DNA of 64,000 nucleotides, taken from the NCBI RefSeq assembly GCF_036634175.1, contig NZ_JAZIFX010000001.1, forward strand, positions 6,200,001-6,264,000, given 5' to 3'. Position numbers and translations under genes: made by a program. Shown here one piece after another: positions 1 through 8,840 of this stretch. How positions within the stretch are numbered: the first letter of the stretch is position 1; each line of letters opens with the position of its first letter. The notes beneath the pieces were generated by a model, which saw only the letters and a program-made list of their open reading frames with translations, was not told the origin of the DNA and made no database searches. The DNA is from Streptomyces sp. P9-A2. Its GTDB lineage: Bacteria > Actinomycetota > Actinomycetes > Streptomycetales > Streptomycetaceae.

Positions 1-345
1 GTCATCGACGCACCGGGATCCACCATCGGCGAGCTGGCGCAGGCGCTGGGACTGCGCCAGCCCAACGTGAGCGCGGCGATCCGGGTCCTGGCCGGTCGCG
101 GCTTCGTGGTCAAGGAGACCAGTCCCAAGGACCGTCGCATCACGCTGGTCAGGCCCACCGCACTCGGGCGTTCGGAGCACGAGGCGATCGCGGACAGCTG
201 GGCAGCGCCGATCCGGGAGGCCCTGGAGGGACTCAGCGCGGATCACCGGGAGGCGATCGAGCGGGCGGCGGAGGCACTGGCGGCTCTCCACGAACGTCTC
301 CGGGTCATCGAGCCGGGCGAGGCGCAGGTCGAGGCCTCGGTCTAG
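1..345 (+). CDS. MarR-family transcriptional regulator (5' end outside window)
   Basis: The frame is open from base 1 to the TAG at 343-345, so the true start lies upstream of the window; an internal GTG at 67 is not the start. The visible 114 residues contain a winged helix-turn-helix: a GELAQALGLRQPNVS recognition region, then the wing with KDRRITLV, then a helical C-terminus typical of the MarR dimer interface. MarR proteins usually repress nearby catabolic or efflux genes and are released by small aromatic ligands. The next genes downstream are broken, so its target here is unknown; it could have served the decayed one-carbon genes or something before the window. Confidence 0.75.
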   Translation, partial: VIDAPGSTIGELAQALGLRQPNVSAAIRVLAGRGFVVKETSPKDRRITLVRPTALGRSEHEAIADSWAAPIREALEGLSADHREAIERAAEALAALHERLRVIEPGEAQVEASV

Positions 346-377
346 CCGCCGTAGCCACGCCCGTGTCCCGCCGCAGC

Positions 378-1010
378 TCAGGTGGACTCGCCTTGCAGCA
401 CGCGCGGTCTGTGCCGGGAGATCGCCGGCTCCCAGCCCCAGGACGGTGCGTGCGGTGTGGCCGTCCATGGGCCTCGGCATCGACGTGCACCGTCGTCAGG
501 GCCGGCGTCGACAACTCGGCGTACTGCGTCGCGTCGTAGCCGATCGCTGCCAGATCTTCCGGCACGCGCAGGCCGAGATCGATCCCGGCCCGGAGCACCC
601 GGACGGAGGGCCGTCTCGTCGACGAAGGCCGCGACCGCGGTGATGCCGCGATCCTCCGACAGCAGGGACTCGAGCGCCCGCGCCGCCTTGCGCCGGGAGG
701 CGGGCAGGAGGAGCGACCGCAACGGAGAGAGTCCCAGGGGCCGGGCGGTCTCCTGGGCGAAGTGGAGCCTGACGGTACTCAACGGCGGGTGGTCGTCGGA
801 GATCGCCATGGCGACGCGAGTGTGGCCGCGCTCGGCGAAGTGACGGATCTGGGTCGCGGTGTGAGACGCGAGTCCGGACTCCCAGCCACCGTCCTCGAGT
901 TCGTGTCCGGTGAGATGGCGCTGGGCGAACCGGATGACAGCCCGAGGTGAGACGGTGTCCTGGATCTGCTTGAGCGAGTCGTCGGTGAGCTCTTGGTGCT
1001 GCGCCAGCAG
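378..1010 (-). pseudogene. LacI-family regulator remnant (effector-binding domain, frameshifted)
   Basis: Read leftward, one frame from about 1010 gives a LacI-type sensor domain (residues such as HFAERGHTRVAMAISDD, then LLSEDRGITAVAAFVDETAL). Near 600 the match moves to another frame (LRAGIDLGLRVPEDLAAIGY, STPALTTVHVDAEAHGR) and returns to the first frame for the last residues (RVLQGEST) before the stop at 378. At least two frameshifts are therefore present. The N-terminal DNA-binding helix-turn-helix is absent. LacI proteins normally need both parts, so this is very unlikely to be functional. Sequencing indels are an alternative, but flanking genes 2.3 kb onward read cleanly. Confidence 0.7.
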
Positions 1011-1032
1011 CAGGTGATCGTGGCGTGCCGGA

Positions 1033-1505
1033 GCGGAGTCCTGGAGAGCCACGGGGTGCGCCGCATCAGCATCGCGGGCTACCCCGAGGGGCACCCCGAC
1101 ATCAGCAGAGAGGTGCTGTGCTCCGCCCCTCGAGGCGAAGGCCGCGGCCCTGCGCGAGGCGCGCATCCCCGGCGATGTCATCACGCAGTTCGGCTTCGAC
1201 GTCGACGCCGTCCTGGGCTGGATCGCCGAGGCGCGTGAGCGCGGCGTCCACGTGCCCGTCCGGGTGGGCGTACCGGGCCCCGCCGGCGTCCGACGGCTGC
1301 TCCGTTACGCCGCACGTTTCGGCATCGGCACCAGCGTCGGCATCGCCAAGAAGTACGGCCTTTCCCTCACCAACCTGGTGAGCACTGCGGGACCGGACCG
1401 CTTCATACACGCCCTGGCCGAGCGGCTCCGGCCGGAGTGCACGGCGAGGTGAGGCTGCACTTCTACACGTTCGGCGGCCTGCGAGCCACATCGACGTGGA
1501 TCCAC
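1033..1505 (+). pseudogene. Methylenetetrahydrofolate reductase (MetF-like) remnant
   Basis: Three frame segments in order match the C-terminal two thirds of a MetF-type TIM barrel: RRISIAGYPEGHPDIS (about 1060-1110), then GDVITQFGFDVDAVLGWI to AKKYGLSLTNLVS in a second frame (about 1138-1440), then GEVRLHFYTFGGLRATSTWI in a third (about 1440-1500). The GYPEGHP and FYTFGG blocks are hallmark motifs. The N-terminus is missing and at least two frameshifts interrupt the rest. MetF reduces methylene-THF with FAD. A MetF and PurU pair is common beside THF-dependent O- or N-demethylases, so this is probably the relic of a demethylation module. Confidence 0.72.
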
Positions 1506-2257
1506 GACTTGATCGGCCTCGATGTCGGGCAGCACCGCACTCAGGTGGTCGACCGCGAAGACGGTCCGCTGGAAGAAGGTGCCTCCCTCCGGATCGTCGG
1601 AGTGCTCTTGCCGAGGCACTGCGAGCCGGGTTCGACCTCGAGTTCACCCTGCGCGACATGTCGGTCCCCAAGCGGGAGGCGATCTCCGCCTCGAGGTCCG
1701 ACCACTGCCTGCTCGACCTGCTCTGGCGTCACCGCCGCGGCGAGCTGACCGTCGACATCGCGATGGTGATCTCCAACCACCCCGAAACCGCCGAGGAGGT
1801 GCGCTCGTTGGGCATCCCGTTCTTCCACGTGCCGTCGGCCGGAGCGGACAGGTCGGCCGCCGAGGCCGAGCACCTGCGGCTGCTGCGGGGCAACGTCGAC
1901 TTCGTCGTTCTCGCCCGCTACACGCAGGTCCTCTCCGGCGACTTCATCAGCCGGCTCGGCGTGCCGATCATCAACATCCATCACTCCTTCCTGCCTTCAG
2001 CGGCGCCGGGCCTTGTGCCAAGGCGAAGGAGCGCGGCGTGAAGCTGATCGGAGCGACCGCGCACTACGTGACCGAGGGCTCGACGAGGGCCCGGTCATCG
2101 AGCAGGACCTCGTCCGGGTGAACACGTGCGGACACGGCCGCCGACCTGCGGCGCCGTGGCGTGGACGTCGAACTGGCGGTCCTCTCGCGGGCGGTCGCCC
2201 GGCACGGCGAGCACCGCGTCGTGCGCCACCGGAACCACACCATCGTCTTCGCCTGAG
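1505..2257 (+). pseudogene. purU: Formyltetrahydrofolate deformylase (PurU) remnant with internal inversion
   Basis: The formyl-transferase domain is readable on the plus strand (FDLEFTLRDM, RSDHCLLDLLWRHRRGEL, VDIAMVISNHPETAEEVRSL, LGVPIINIHHSFLP). It then shifts frame near 2000 (KAKERGVKLIGATAHYVTE) and again near 2085 (DEGPVIEQDLVRV) and 2130 (DTAADLRRRGVDVELAVLSR to the TGA at 2257). The N-terminal ACT-domain segment (EHSDDPEGGTFFQRTVFAVD, LPDIEAD) is present only on the opposite strand, at about 1515-1616, just before the forward part. This implies inversion of about 110 bp. PurU releases formate from 10-formyl-THF. The copy cannot encode a working enzyme. Confidence 0.8.
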
Positions 2258-2355
2258 GGGAACACCAGGGTGTCCTGACCATCGGGTGGCCCATGACGGG
2301 CGGCCCGACGATGGGTGTGCCCCACGAGTGGGTCGGCGCCGAGCCAGGTTCCGGT

Positions 2356-3549
2356 TCAGGGCTTCACGTAGACCTCCGGGACGTACCACCCGCCGGTCTC
2401 GAGCGAGGCGTCCTCGGTCGGTCGGTTCGACTCGAGCCGGCGTCGCAGGTGTCGGCCGTCCGGTCCGTGCTGCGCGTAGTGGTCGAGCAGCAGGTCGTGG
2501 CCGAGGTCGTTGTTGAGGTCGCGCCAGATCGCGTGCACGTGCTGGCCTGCGGCCACCGCGTTGTCGGCCTCGACGAGCAGGTCGCGCGTGGAGATCCGGT
2601 AGTAGTGGGCGGTGTTGGCCTCGCGTCCGCCGGCCCAGGCGAAACGGAGGTCGCGCGGGTCGGCCGCGAGCACCAGCTCGCGGTACTGCCGGGACAGCTC
2701 GTCGGGGCCGGTCTCCACGTAATAAAGGAGCAGGTCGCGTACGGCGTTGAGCTGGTCACCGGTCAGGTCGGCACCGCTGATGCCCGACGGGTCGGCCTTC
2801 ATGAAGCGCAGGCGCTCGCGGTCCTCGTCGGTCGTCTCGTAGCCGACGATCCCGAGGTCGACCCAGTCGGGCCACTCCTCGGCGCCGACGTAGGGCACCT
2901 GGCGGGTGACGAAGTCGGCAGGCGCGACATCGTGGATGACGGCCTGCTCCTGGGCGTCGGGGGACAGCGAGTGCAGGATCGAGAGAGCCCGGCGCTCGTT
3001 CTCACCGAGCGCGTCCAGCACGCCGGCGCCGACGGGCTGGGCGCCCATTGCGAGTGGCGTGACGGTGAGGTAACGCTGCGCGACGATCGTGTAGTTGAGG
3101 GACAGGTGGTGGCCGATGACCCGCCAGCCCCACGTGTCCTCGAAGCCGGGCCGCCCCCAGAAGCTGAACCAGTAGCCCTCGGGGTCACGGAAGTTGCCGG
3201 CGAGGACGCCGAATCCGCGCTCGATCACCTCAAGTTCGCGCAGCATGTTCTCCGTGGCCATCACGGAGAGCGCCTGGCTGTAGCCGCGCATGCTCAGGCC
3301 GGCCTTCAGCAGCGAGTGCGCGATGACCTTCTGGTGCCGGTCGAGCGCGTGCATCGGGATGCCGGCCCGGTCGGGCTTCGGGATGAAGTCCCAGTCGACG
3401 CGGCCGGGAGCGTCCATGTCGGGCACGATCGCCGCGGCCTTGAGGTCGGGGCGCAGGGAGTCGAGCAGCGCCCAGGTGGCGAAGAGCATCCGCTTGATGG
3501 TGACGGGTGCCTCGTAGGTCATGGGGGCAGGTGGTGCGGGGGTGGTCAT
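2356..3549 (-). CDS. DUF3500 family protein, copy A (last gene of leftward catabolic operon)
   Basis: A 397-residue soluble protein with no signal peptide. It begins ATG and lies 12 nt after the aldehyde dehydrogenase stop, so it is probably co-transcribed. A WFSFWGRPG segment near residue 125 and WGWRVIGHHLSLNY near residue 140 form a conserved-looking aromatic/histidine block. The same block (WGWQLFGHHVALNF) occurs in the second family member at 14000-15319. DUF3500 has no established biochemical role that I know of. Its presence twice in a catabolic island that lacks an obvious ring-opening oxygenase makes it a candidate enzyme of the pathway. The adjacent histidines could bind metal, but that is inference only. 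Confidence 0.85.
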   Translation of the reverse strand: MTTPAPPAPMTYEAPVTIKRMLFATWALLDSLRPDLKAAAIVPDMDAPGRVDWDFIPKPDRAGIPMHALDRHQKVIAHSLLKAGLSMRGYSQALSVMATENMLRELEVIERGFGVLAGNFRDPEGYWFSFWGRPGFEDTWGWRVIGHHLSLNYTIVAQRYLTVTPLAMGAQPVGAGVLDALGENERRALSILHSLSPDAQEQAVIHDVAPADFVTRQVPYVGAEEWPDWVDLGIVGYETTDEDRERLRFMKADPSGISGADLTGDQLNAVRDLLLYYVETGPDELSRQYRELVLAADPRDLRFAWAGGREANTAHYYRISTRDLLVEADNAVAAGQHVHAIWRDLNNDLGHDLLLDHYAQHGPDGRHLRRRLESNRPTEDASLETGGWYVPEVYVKP

Positions 3550-3561
3550 CGGCGTGTCTCC

Positions 3562-5037
3562 TCAGGCGAACGGGTTGGGGGTGAGTGTGTACTTCGTCTG
3601 CAGGTACTCGTGGATGCCCTCGTCGCCGCCCTCGCGGCCCAGACCGGACATCTTCCAGCCGCCGAACGGTGCGGCCGCGTTGGAGACGGCACCGACGTTG
3701 AGTCCCATCATCCCGGTCTCGAGGCGCTCGATCATGCGCTGGCCGCGGGCGAGCGACTCGGTGAAGACGTACGAGACCAGGCCGTACTCTGTCGCGTTGG
3801 CCAGTGCCACGGCCTCGTCCTCGTCGCGGAAGGGCGCGATCGCCGCGACGGGACCGAAGATCTCCTCGGTCAGCAGTGCGCTCCCCGGCTGTACGTCGGC
3901 CAGCACCGTGGCGGGGTAGAAGTACCCGTGGCCGTCGGCCGGAGCACCTCCGGTGCGGATGCTCGCGCCGCGCGTGACGGCGTCCCGCACGAGTTCGTCG
4001 GTCTTCGCGACGGCCCGGTCGTCGATGAGGGGGCCGATGGCGACACCGGGTTCGGTGCCCGGGCCCATGACCAGGTTCTCGACCCGCTCGGTGAGCCGGG
4101 CGGTGAACTCCTCCACGACGTCGACGTGCACGAGCATCCGGTTGGCGGCGGTGCATGCCTGACCGATGTTGCGGAACTTCGCGAGGATCGCGCCGTCGAC
4201 CGCCTTGTCGAGGTCGGCGTCGTCGAAGACGATGAACGGGGCGTTTCCGCCGAGTTCCATCGAGGTGCGGAGCACACCCTGTGCGGCCTGCTTCAGCAGC
4301 TGCCGGCCGACCGGGGTGGAGCCGGTGAAGGAGAGCTTGCGCAGCCGGGGGTCGGCGAGGATCGCCTCGGACATCGGCCCCGGTACGGAGGTCGTGACGA
4401 CGTTGACGACGCCGGCCGGCAGCCCGGCCTCCTGGAGCAACTGGACGAAATAGGTCGTCGTGAGCGGCGTGAGCGTGGCGGGCTTGATGACGACGGTGCA
4501 CCCGGCCGCCAGGGCGGGCGCGATCTTGCGGGTCGCCATCGCCAGGGGGAAGTTCCACGGCGTGATGAGGTAGCACGGCCCGACCGGGTGCTGCGTGACG
4601 ATCATCCGGCCCGAGCCCTCCGGGTTGGCCCCGTAGCGCCCGGTGACGTGCGCGGTCCGCTCGCTGAACCAGCGCAGGAACTCGCCTCCGTACGCGACCT
4701 CGCCGCGTGCCTCCCCGAGGGGCTTGCCCATCTCGAGGGTCATCAGGAGGGCGAAGTCGTCGGCGCGCTCGGTCAGCAGGTCGAAGGCGCGGCGGAGGAT
4801 CTCCGCGCGCTCCCGGGCCGGCGTGGCCGCCCACGCGGGGAAAGCCTCGTCGGCCGCCGTGAGGGCGGCCAGACCGTCCCCCACTGAGGCGGAGGCGACG
4901 GTGCGGATGACCTCGCCGGTCGCGGGGTTCCGCACGTCGACGGTGGCGCCGTGCGATGAGCCACGCCACTGGCCGCCGATATGGAGGCCGTCGTTCACCG
5001 AGGCGAGGAGTTGCTGTTGGGCGAGCGGGAGCGTCAT
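3562..5037 (-). CDS. NAD(P)-dependent aldehyde dehydrogenase
   Basis: 491 residues, the usual ALDH superfamily length, starting at the ATG that overlaps the RidA stop by 4 nt (ATGA). Diagnostic motifs are the cofactor loop TPWNFPLAMATRK (about residue 155), the catalytic glutamate in MELGGNAPFIVF (about 256) and the catalytic cysteine in FRNIGQACTAANR (about 290). The sequence style resembles succinate-semialdehyde dehydrogenases. In this operon, next to a RidA-type deaminase and an FAH-family enzyme, a muconate-semialdehyde or similar dicarboxylic semialdehyde is an attractive substrate, by analogy with 2-aminomuconate semialdehyde dehydrogenase. The exact substrate cannot be read from the sequence. 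Confidence 0.93.
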   Translation of the reverse strand: MTLPLAQQQLLASVNDGLHIGGQWRGSSHGATVDVRNPATGEVIRTVASASVGDGLAALTAADEAFPAWAATPARERAEILRRAFDLLTERADDFALLMTLEMGKPLGEARGEVAYGGEFLRWFSERTAHVTGRYGANPEGSGRMIVTQHPVGPCYLITPWNFPLAMATRKIAPALAAGCTVVIKPATLTPLTTTYFVQLLQEAGLPAGVVNVVTTSVPGPMSEAILADPRLRKLSFTGSTPVGRQLLKQAAQGVLRTSMELGGNAPFIVFDDADLDKAVDGAILAKFRNIGQACTAANRMLVHVDVVEEFTARLTERVENLVMGPGTEPGVAIGPLIDDRAVAKTDELVRDAVTRGASIRTGGAPADGHGYFYPATVLADVQPGSALLTEEIFGPVAAIAPFRDEDEAVALANATEYGLVSYVFTESLARGQRMIERLETGMMGLNVGAVSNAAAPFGGWKMSGLGREGGDEGIHEYLQTKYTLTPNPFA

Positions 5038-5435
5038 GGATTCCTTCTTCCATCGCTGAGCACGGCGAGCAGGTCGCAGTGGACGACGGCGCCGCGGTCG
5101 AGTCGGGCCGCGATCGCCTGCCGGGCGGGGCGGCGGGCCGGGTCCGGGAACATCGCGAGCCACTCGCGGTTGAGGGCTTCGCGGTCGCTCGGGTCGGTGA
5201 GGTGGAACGTCATCTTGAGGATGTCGTCCGTCGTGCCGCCGAGCTCGGCCATCAGGGTGCGGACGTGCGCGAAGACGTGCGCGAACTGCTGGTCGGCGTC
5301 GGGTGCCATCTCGCCGGTCACCGGGTCGCGGCCGGTGATGACGGAGGTCGCGACGAACGGGCCGATCCGGCTGGCGGCCGGGATCGGGTTGGCGTGGCTG
5401 AACCCCGGGAGGTCGATGCTGGTGCGGGTGCCCAT
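5034..5435 (-). CDS. RidA family enamine/imine deaminase
   Basis: 133 residues, typical for the YjgF/YER057c/UK114 family. The ATG at 5433-5435 begins a good family N-terminus (GTRTSIDLPGFSHANPIP); longer upstream starts would run into the next gene. The FAHVFAHVRTLMAELG helix, DILKMTFHLTD strand and a PAR motif near residue 110 (site of the family's substrate-binding arginine) are present. RidA proteins hydrolyse reactive enamines, and 2-aminomuconate deaminases belong to this family. It is coupled to the dehydrogenase by a 4-nt overlap and follows the FAH gene by 5 nt. That supports a dedicated role in removing ammonia from a pathway intermediate. Confidence 0.9.
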   Translation of the reverse strand: MGTRTSIDLPGFSHANPIPAASRIGPFVATSVITGRDPVTGEMAPDADQQFAHVFAHVRTLMAELGGTTDDILKMTFHLTDPSDREALNREWLAMFPDPARRPARQAIAARLDRGAVVHCDLLAVLSDGRRNP

Positions 5436-5440
5436 GTCGC

Positions 5441-6292
5441 TCAGCCCTCGGCGATGACGCGGTTCTCGATGTGGCCGAGGCCCTCGATCTCCGCGCGGAC
5501 GACATCGCCGACCTTGAGGAACTTGCCCTGCATCGCGCCGATGCCCGCCGGTGTGCCGGTGGCGAGGATGTCGCCGGGCATGAGGGTGAAGACCTGTGAG
5601 AGATAGGCGATCTGCTCGTAGATGTCGTAGACCATGTCGTTCGTCGGCCAGTCCTGGCGGACCTCGCCGTTGACGCTGAGGGTCATCCGCAGGTCGAGCG
5701 GGTCGGCGATCTCGTCGTCGGTGGTCAGCCACGGGCCGATCGGGCCGTGGGTGTCGAACGACTTGCCGAGCGTGAACGTCGGCGACCTCTTCTGCAGCCA
5801 GTCGCGGACCGACACGTCGTTGGTGACGAGGTACCCGGCGATGACCGAGCGGGCGTCCTCGACGGACACGTGCTTGCAGCGTTGGCCGATCACCACGCCG
5901 AGCTCGATCTCGTAGTCGAGAGCGTCGGAGAGGTCGGGCTTCACGATGCCGTCGTAGGGGCCGACGATGCAGGAGACCTGCTTGTTGAACCACATCTGGT
6001 TCTCCGGGATCGGGATGCCCGCGGCGCGCGCCTCCTCGGCGTGCTCCTTGTAGTTCATACCGATGCCGAGGTACTTCTGCGGGTTGTCGATCGGGGCCTC
6101 GAGGACCACGTCGGCGAGTGCGTGCGAGGTCCCGTCGACCGCGAGGATCTCCTGCTTCAGCGAGGGCAGCACGGACAGGATCGACCGCAGCGACGTGCCC
6201 CCGACGACGTCGGAGATGTCGATGATCCGGTCACCGTCGACACGCCCCAGCCGCGTCGGCCCGTCGGCGGTGTGGAAGCGCGCGATCTTCAT
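5441..6292 (-). CDS. Fumarylacetoacetate hydrolase (FAH) family protein
   Basis: 283 residues with the FAH fold. YLGIGMNYKEHAEEA lies at about residue 73, the metal-binding DYEIELGVVIG at about 126, SFDTHGPIGPWL at about 198 and TGTPAGIGA near 246. Members act as Mg2+-dependent hydrolases, decarboxylases (4-oxalocrotonate decarboxylase, HpcE) or acylpyruvases in meta-cleavage-type pathways. The ATG overlaps the preceding stop by 4 nt. With RidA, ALDH, a hydratase (17522-18307) and an aldolase (18304-19098) in the same island, a decarboxylase or C-C hydrolase step on a 2-oxo-dicarboxylate is likely, but the subtype is not settled by the sequence. Confidence 0.92.
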   Translation of the reverse strand: MKIARFHTADGPTRLGRVDGDRIIDISDVVGGTSLRSILSVLPSLKQEILAVDGTSHALADVVLEAPIDNPQKYLGIGMNYKEHAEEARAAGIPIPENQMWFNKQVSCIVGPYDGIVKPDLSDALDYEIELGVVIGQRCKHVSVEDARSVIAGYLVTNDVSVRDWLQKRSPTFTLGKSFDTHGPIGPWLTTDDEIADPLDLRMTLSVNGEVRQDWPTNDMVYDIYEQIAYLSQVFTLMPGDILATGTPAGIGAMQGKFLKVGDVVRAEIEGLGHIENRVIAEG

Positions 6293-6759
6293 TTCTGCTC
6301 CTCCTGAGCGATCTTGTCGAGGCCGGCCTTCTCGTCGGCGGTGGGGGTCCAGACGTGCTCGCCGTCCGGGGTCATCTGGAAGCTCACGAAGCGCCAGGCG
6401 CCGTCCTCGCAGCGCCGCAGCACCTGGATCACCTGGCCGGCGACCGTGCGCTCGGAGCCGTCCGGGCTGCCGAGGCGGTTGATCAGGCGGCCCGTCATGA
6501 TCGCGACGTCGCCGATCACACGAATGGTGAGCTCGCCGCGAGTGGCGCCCTTGTAGGGCGCGCGGGTGGCGACGTGCTCCAGGAGCTGGGCCTTCGTGTG
6601 GGTCAGGCCGGGCGCGTGGGTGTGGATCAGCGAGTCGTCGTACAGGTCGCGCAGCGTGTCGAGGTCGATCTCCAGCAGCGCCCGCTGACGGCGCTCCTCC
6701 ACATCGAGGATCGCCGCGCGCGTGGCCTCGTCGGCCAGGACGACAGGGGCGACGGTCAT
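6289..6759 (-). CDS. NTF2-like/SnoaL-type (DUF4440-like) small protein
   Basis: 156 residues: VLDVEERRQRALLEIDLDTLRDLYDDSLIHTH-type start (helices followed by the curved sheet), then TRAPYKGATRGELTIRV and GRLINRLGSPDG, characteristic of the cone-shaped NTF2/DUF4440 fold. Such proteins act as small isomerases, hydratases or ligand binders, or as small subunits of oxygenases. It overlaps the monooxygenase stop and the FAH start by 4 nt on each side, so translation is tightly coupled in the operon. A helper or isomerase step directly after the flavin hydroxylation is a fair inference. No catalytic residues can be assigned with confidence. Confidence 0.8.
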   Translation of the reverse strand: MTVAPVVLADEATRAAILDVEERRQRALLEIDLDTLRDLYDDSLIHTHAPGLTHTKAQLLEHVATRAPYKGATRGELTIRVIGDVAIMTGRLINRLGSPDGSERTVAGQVIQVLRRCEDGAWRFVSFQMTPDGEHVWTPTADEKAGLDKIAQEEQK

Positions 6760-8054
6760 GCCTTGGCTCCGTACTCTTCGAGGTCGTTGGTGCGGTAGCC
6801 CGTCGCCTCGCCGGCCTCGAAGCCGGGACGGGGCGAGCCGACCAGCGCGTGGTACTTGCTGAAGATCTCGTCGGCCTCCGCGAGCGGGAGCACCTCCTCG
6901 ATGTCGCTGAGGGGGGCGCCCTCGGTGCGCTCGGCGACCATGCGGCGGATGACCTCGTAGCCCTCGCCGCGCATGTTCATCACGATCCGGTTGACGCCCT
7001 CGCGGCGAGTCGCGTCGTACGCGACGAAGGCCGCGTGCGGGTCGTCCGGGGTCTCGGCGAGCTTGTCCACGATGACGCGGGCGTCGAGCATCGCCTGGGT
7101 GATGCCGTTGCCGCCGCGGGGGTACATCGCGTGGGCGGCGTCGCCGAGCAGGACGACCCGGCCGTCGACCCAGTTGTCGAGCGGGTCGTGGCGGATCAGG
7201 GGGAAGAGGTAGACCTCGCGGGCCTCGCGCATCATCTGCTGGACGTCGAGGAACGGCAGCTTGACGGTGTCGAAGAGCGGGATGACCTCGCTGATGTCGC
7301 CGACCTGGTTCCAGTCCTCGATGGTCTCCTCACCGTTGGTCTCGGCGACCCAGTTGACCAGCGTCTTGCCGGTGCCCTCGAAGTTGTCGGCGATGGGGTA
7401 GACGATCATCGAGGCGATGTTGGGGTCACCGATGTGCAGGATCGTGTGGCCGTTGCGGAAGGGTTCCATGACCGTGGTGCCGCGCCACATGGTGATGCCG
7501 GAGAAGTGCGGCTCGGAGAGCTCGGGGAACATCTGCTTGCGGATGGCGGACTTGATGCCGTCGGCGGCGATGACCGCCGCGTGGCGCACCTGCTCCGTGC
7601 GGCCGTCGGCGTGCAGGAGGTGGAGCGTCACACCGGTCTCGTCCTGCGAGTAGCCGGTGACACCGGTGCCGAGGCGGATCGCGTCCGCGCCGAGCCGCTC
7701 GAGCGCGACCTTGTAGAACAGCATCTGGAGGGTGCCCCGGTGCACGAAGCGCTGCTCGTGCAGGTAACCCATGTGTACGCCGCACTTCTCGGCGTAGATC
7801 TCCTGGCCGAAGTGGTTGTAGAAGATCGAGTCCTCCGCGTCGACGGAGATCGCACGGAACTCCTCGAGCAGGCCGAGGTCGTCGATCTCGGCCGTGCCGA
7901 CGGTCTTGATGTCGACGCCGACGCCGAGCGGCTTGAGCTCGGGCACGAGCTCGTAGACGACCGGGCGGAAGCCTTTCTGGTGCATGCGGAGCGCGGTGAG
8001 CAGGCCGGCCGGCCCGGCGCCGATGATCGCGATGTCGAGATCGGTGGTGGTCAT
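6756..8054 (-). CDS. FAD-dependent aromatic hydroxylase-type monooxygenase
   Basis: 432 residues of the p-hydroxybenzoate hydroxylase (group A) flavoprotein family. The dinucleotide motif GAGPAGLLTALR is at residue 12, the DG motif AADGIKSAIR near 165, and the FAD-ribityl GDAAHAMYPRGGNGITQA near 308. Enzymes of this class hydroxylate activated aromatic or N-heteroaromatic rings with NAD(P)H and O2. A few (the MHPCO type) also open pyridine rings. It is the only oxygenase visible in the island, so it probably catalyses the committing step. It is the second gene of the leftward operon, 39 nt after the dienelactone hydrolase, and overlaps the next gene by 4 nt. Confidence 0.92.
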   Translation of the reverse strand: MTTTDLDIAIIGAGPAGLLTALRMHQKGFRPVVYELVPELKPLGVGVDIKTVGTAEIDDLGLLEEFRAISVDAEDSIFYNHFGQEIYAEKCGVHMGYLHEQRFVHRGTLQMLFYKVALERLGADAIRLGTGVTGYSQDETGVTLHLLHADGRTEQVRHAAVIAADGIKSAIRKQMFPELSEPHFSGITMWRGTTVMEPFRNGHTILHIGDPNIASMIVYPIADNFEGTGKTLVNWVAETNGEETIEDWNQVGDISEVIPLFDTVKLPFLDVQQMMREAREVYLFPLIRHDPLDNWVDGRVVLLGDAAHAMYPRGGNGITQAMLDARVIVDKLAETPDDPHAAFVAYDATRREGVNRIVMNMRGEGYEVIRRMVAERTEGAPLSDIEEVLPLAEADEIFSKYHALVGSPRPGFEAGEATGYRTNDLEEYGAKA

Positions 8055-8093
8055 GTCGTTGTCCTCGTCGTTTGAGGGGGGACGGGTGGGTGG

Positions 8094-8840
8094 TCAGGAG
8101 GCCGGAGCGGAGAGCTCGGCGAGGAAGCCGGTGGTGGCCGCCCAGGCGCGCGCGGCGCTGCGCGCGTTGTAGGCGAACACCTCGGGCTCGGGGGAGGCGG
8201 CGACCTTCGGGCTGGTGAAGGCGTGGGTGGTGCCGCTGTAGAGGTGGAACTGGTGGTCCAGCCCGGCGGAGCTCAGGTGTTCCTCGAGCCGGTGCCGCAT
8301 GTCAGGCGTCGCCATCGGGTCGTCGGCGCCGATCATCAGCAGCACGGAGCCCGATCCCGGAGTGCTCCAGTCCTGGTCGAGCAGGTCGAGCCCGGGGTGC
8401 ACCGCGGCGACGCCGGCGACGACTGCCCCGGTGCGGAGGTACTCGAGCGCCGAGGAGCCGCCGAAGCAGTAACCGAGGAGGGCCAGCGGACGGCCGGCGA
8501 ACTCCGGCTGCGCGTCGAGCGCCGCGTGGGCGGCGGCGACGCGCCCCAGCCACCGGTCGCGGTCCTGGGCCATGGCACCGATCAGCGGCCCGATCTCGGC
8601 GACCGAGGCAGGCGTGGCGCGCTCGCCCCATACGTCGGCCAGAAACACCGGATGTCCGGCCGCGGCGAGCCGCGTCGCGTGGCCGATCATCTCCTCGCTG
8701 ACGCCGAAGGCGTCGTGGATGAGCAGGACCGCGGCGGCGGAGGAGTCGCCGGCCGCTTCGCCCTGAGGCGCCATGACCAGACCCAGCATGCGGGTCCCCT
8801 CGTGCTGGTACTCGACGTCACGGCCGGCTGCCTGGGTCAC
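8094..8840 (-). CDS. Dienelactone hydrolase family protein
   Basis: 248 residues when started at the GTG at 8838-8840, which has an AGGGA-like ribosome site just upstream. The much longer open frame to 9101 would cross the divergent promoter. The Cys-Asp-His triad of the DLH family is visible as GYCFGGSSALEYL, IGADDPMATPD and SGTTHAFTSP, with LLIHDAFGVSEEM near the N-terminus. DLH enzymes hydrolyse enol-lactones, or more general esters, produced during aromatic breakdown. It is the first gene of the leftward operon and so the one nearest the predicted GntR operators at 8907-8988. Confidence 0.9.
   Translation of the reverse strand: MTQAAGRDVEYQHEGTRMLGLVMAPQGEAAGDSSAAAVLLIHDAFGVSEEMIGHATRLAAAGHPVFLADVWGERATPASVAEIGPLIGAMAQDRDRWLGRVAAAHAALDAQPEFAGRPLALLGYCFGGSSALEYLRTGAVVAGVAAVHPGLDLLDQDWSTPGSGSVLLMIGADDPMATPDMRHRLEEHLSSAGLDHQFHLYSGTTHAFTSPKVAASPEPEVFAYNARSAARAWAATTGFLAELSAPAS

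Noticed and set aside
2293..4887. 864-residue rightward open frame
   Set aside because: It lies opposite the DUF3500 and aldehyde dehydrogenase genes, has the Val/Gly/Asp/His-rich composition of antisense frames in high-GC DNA, and has no motif.
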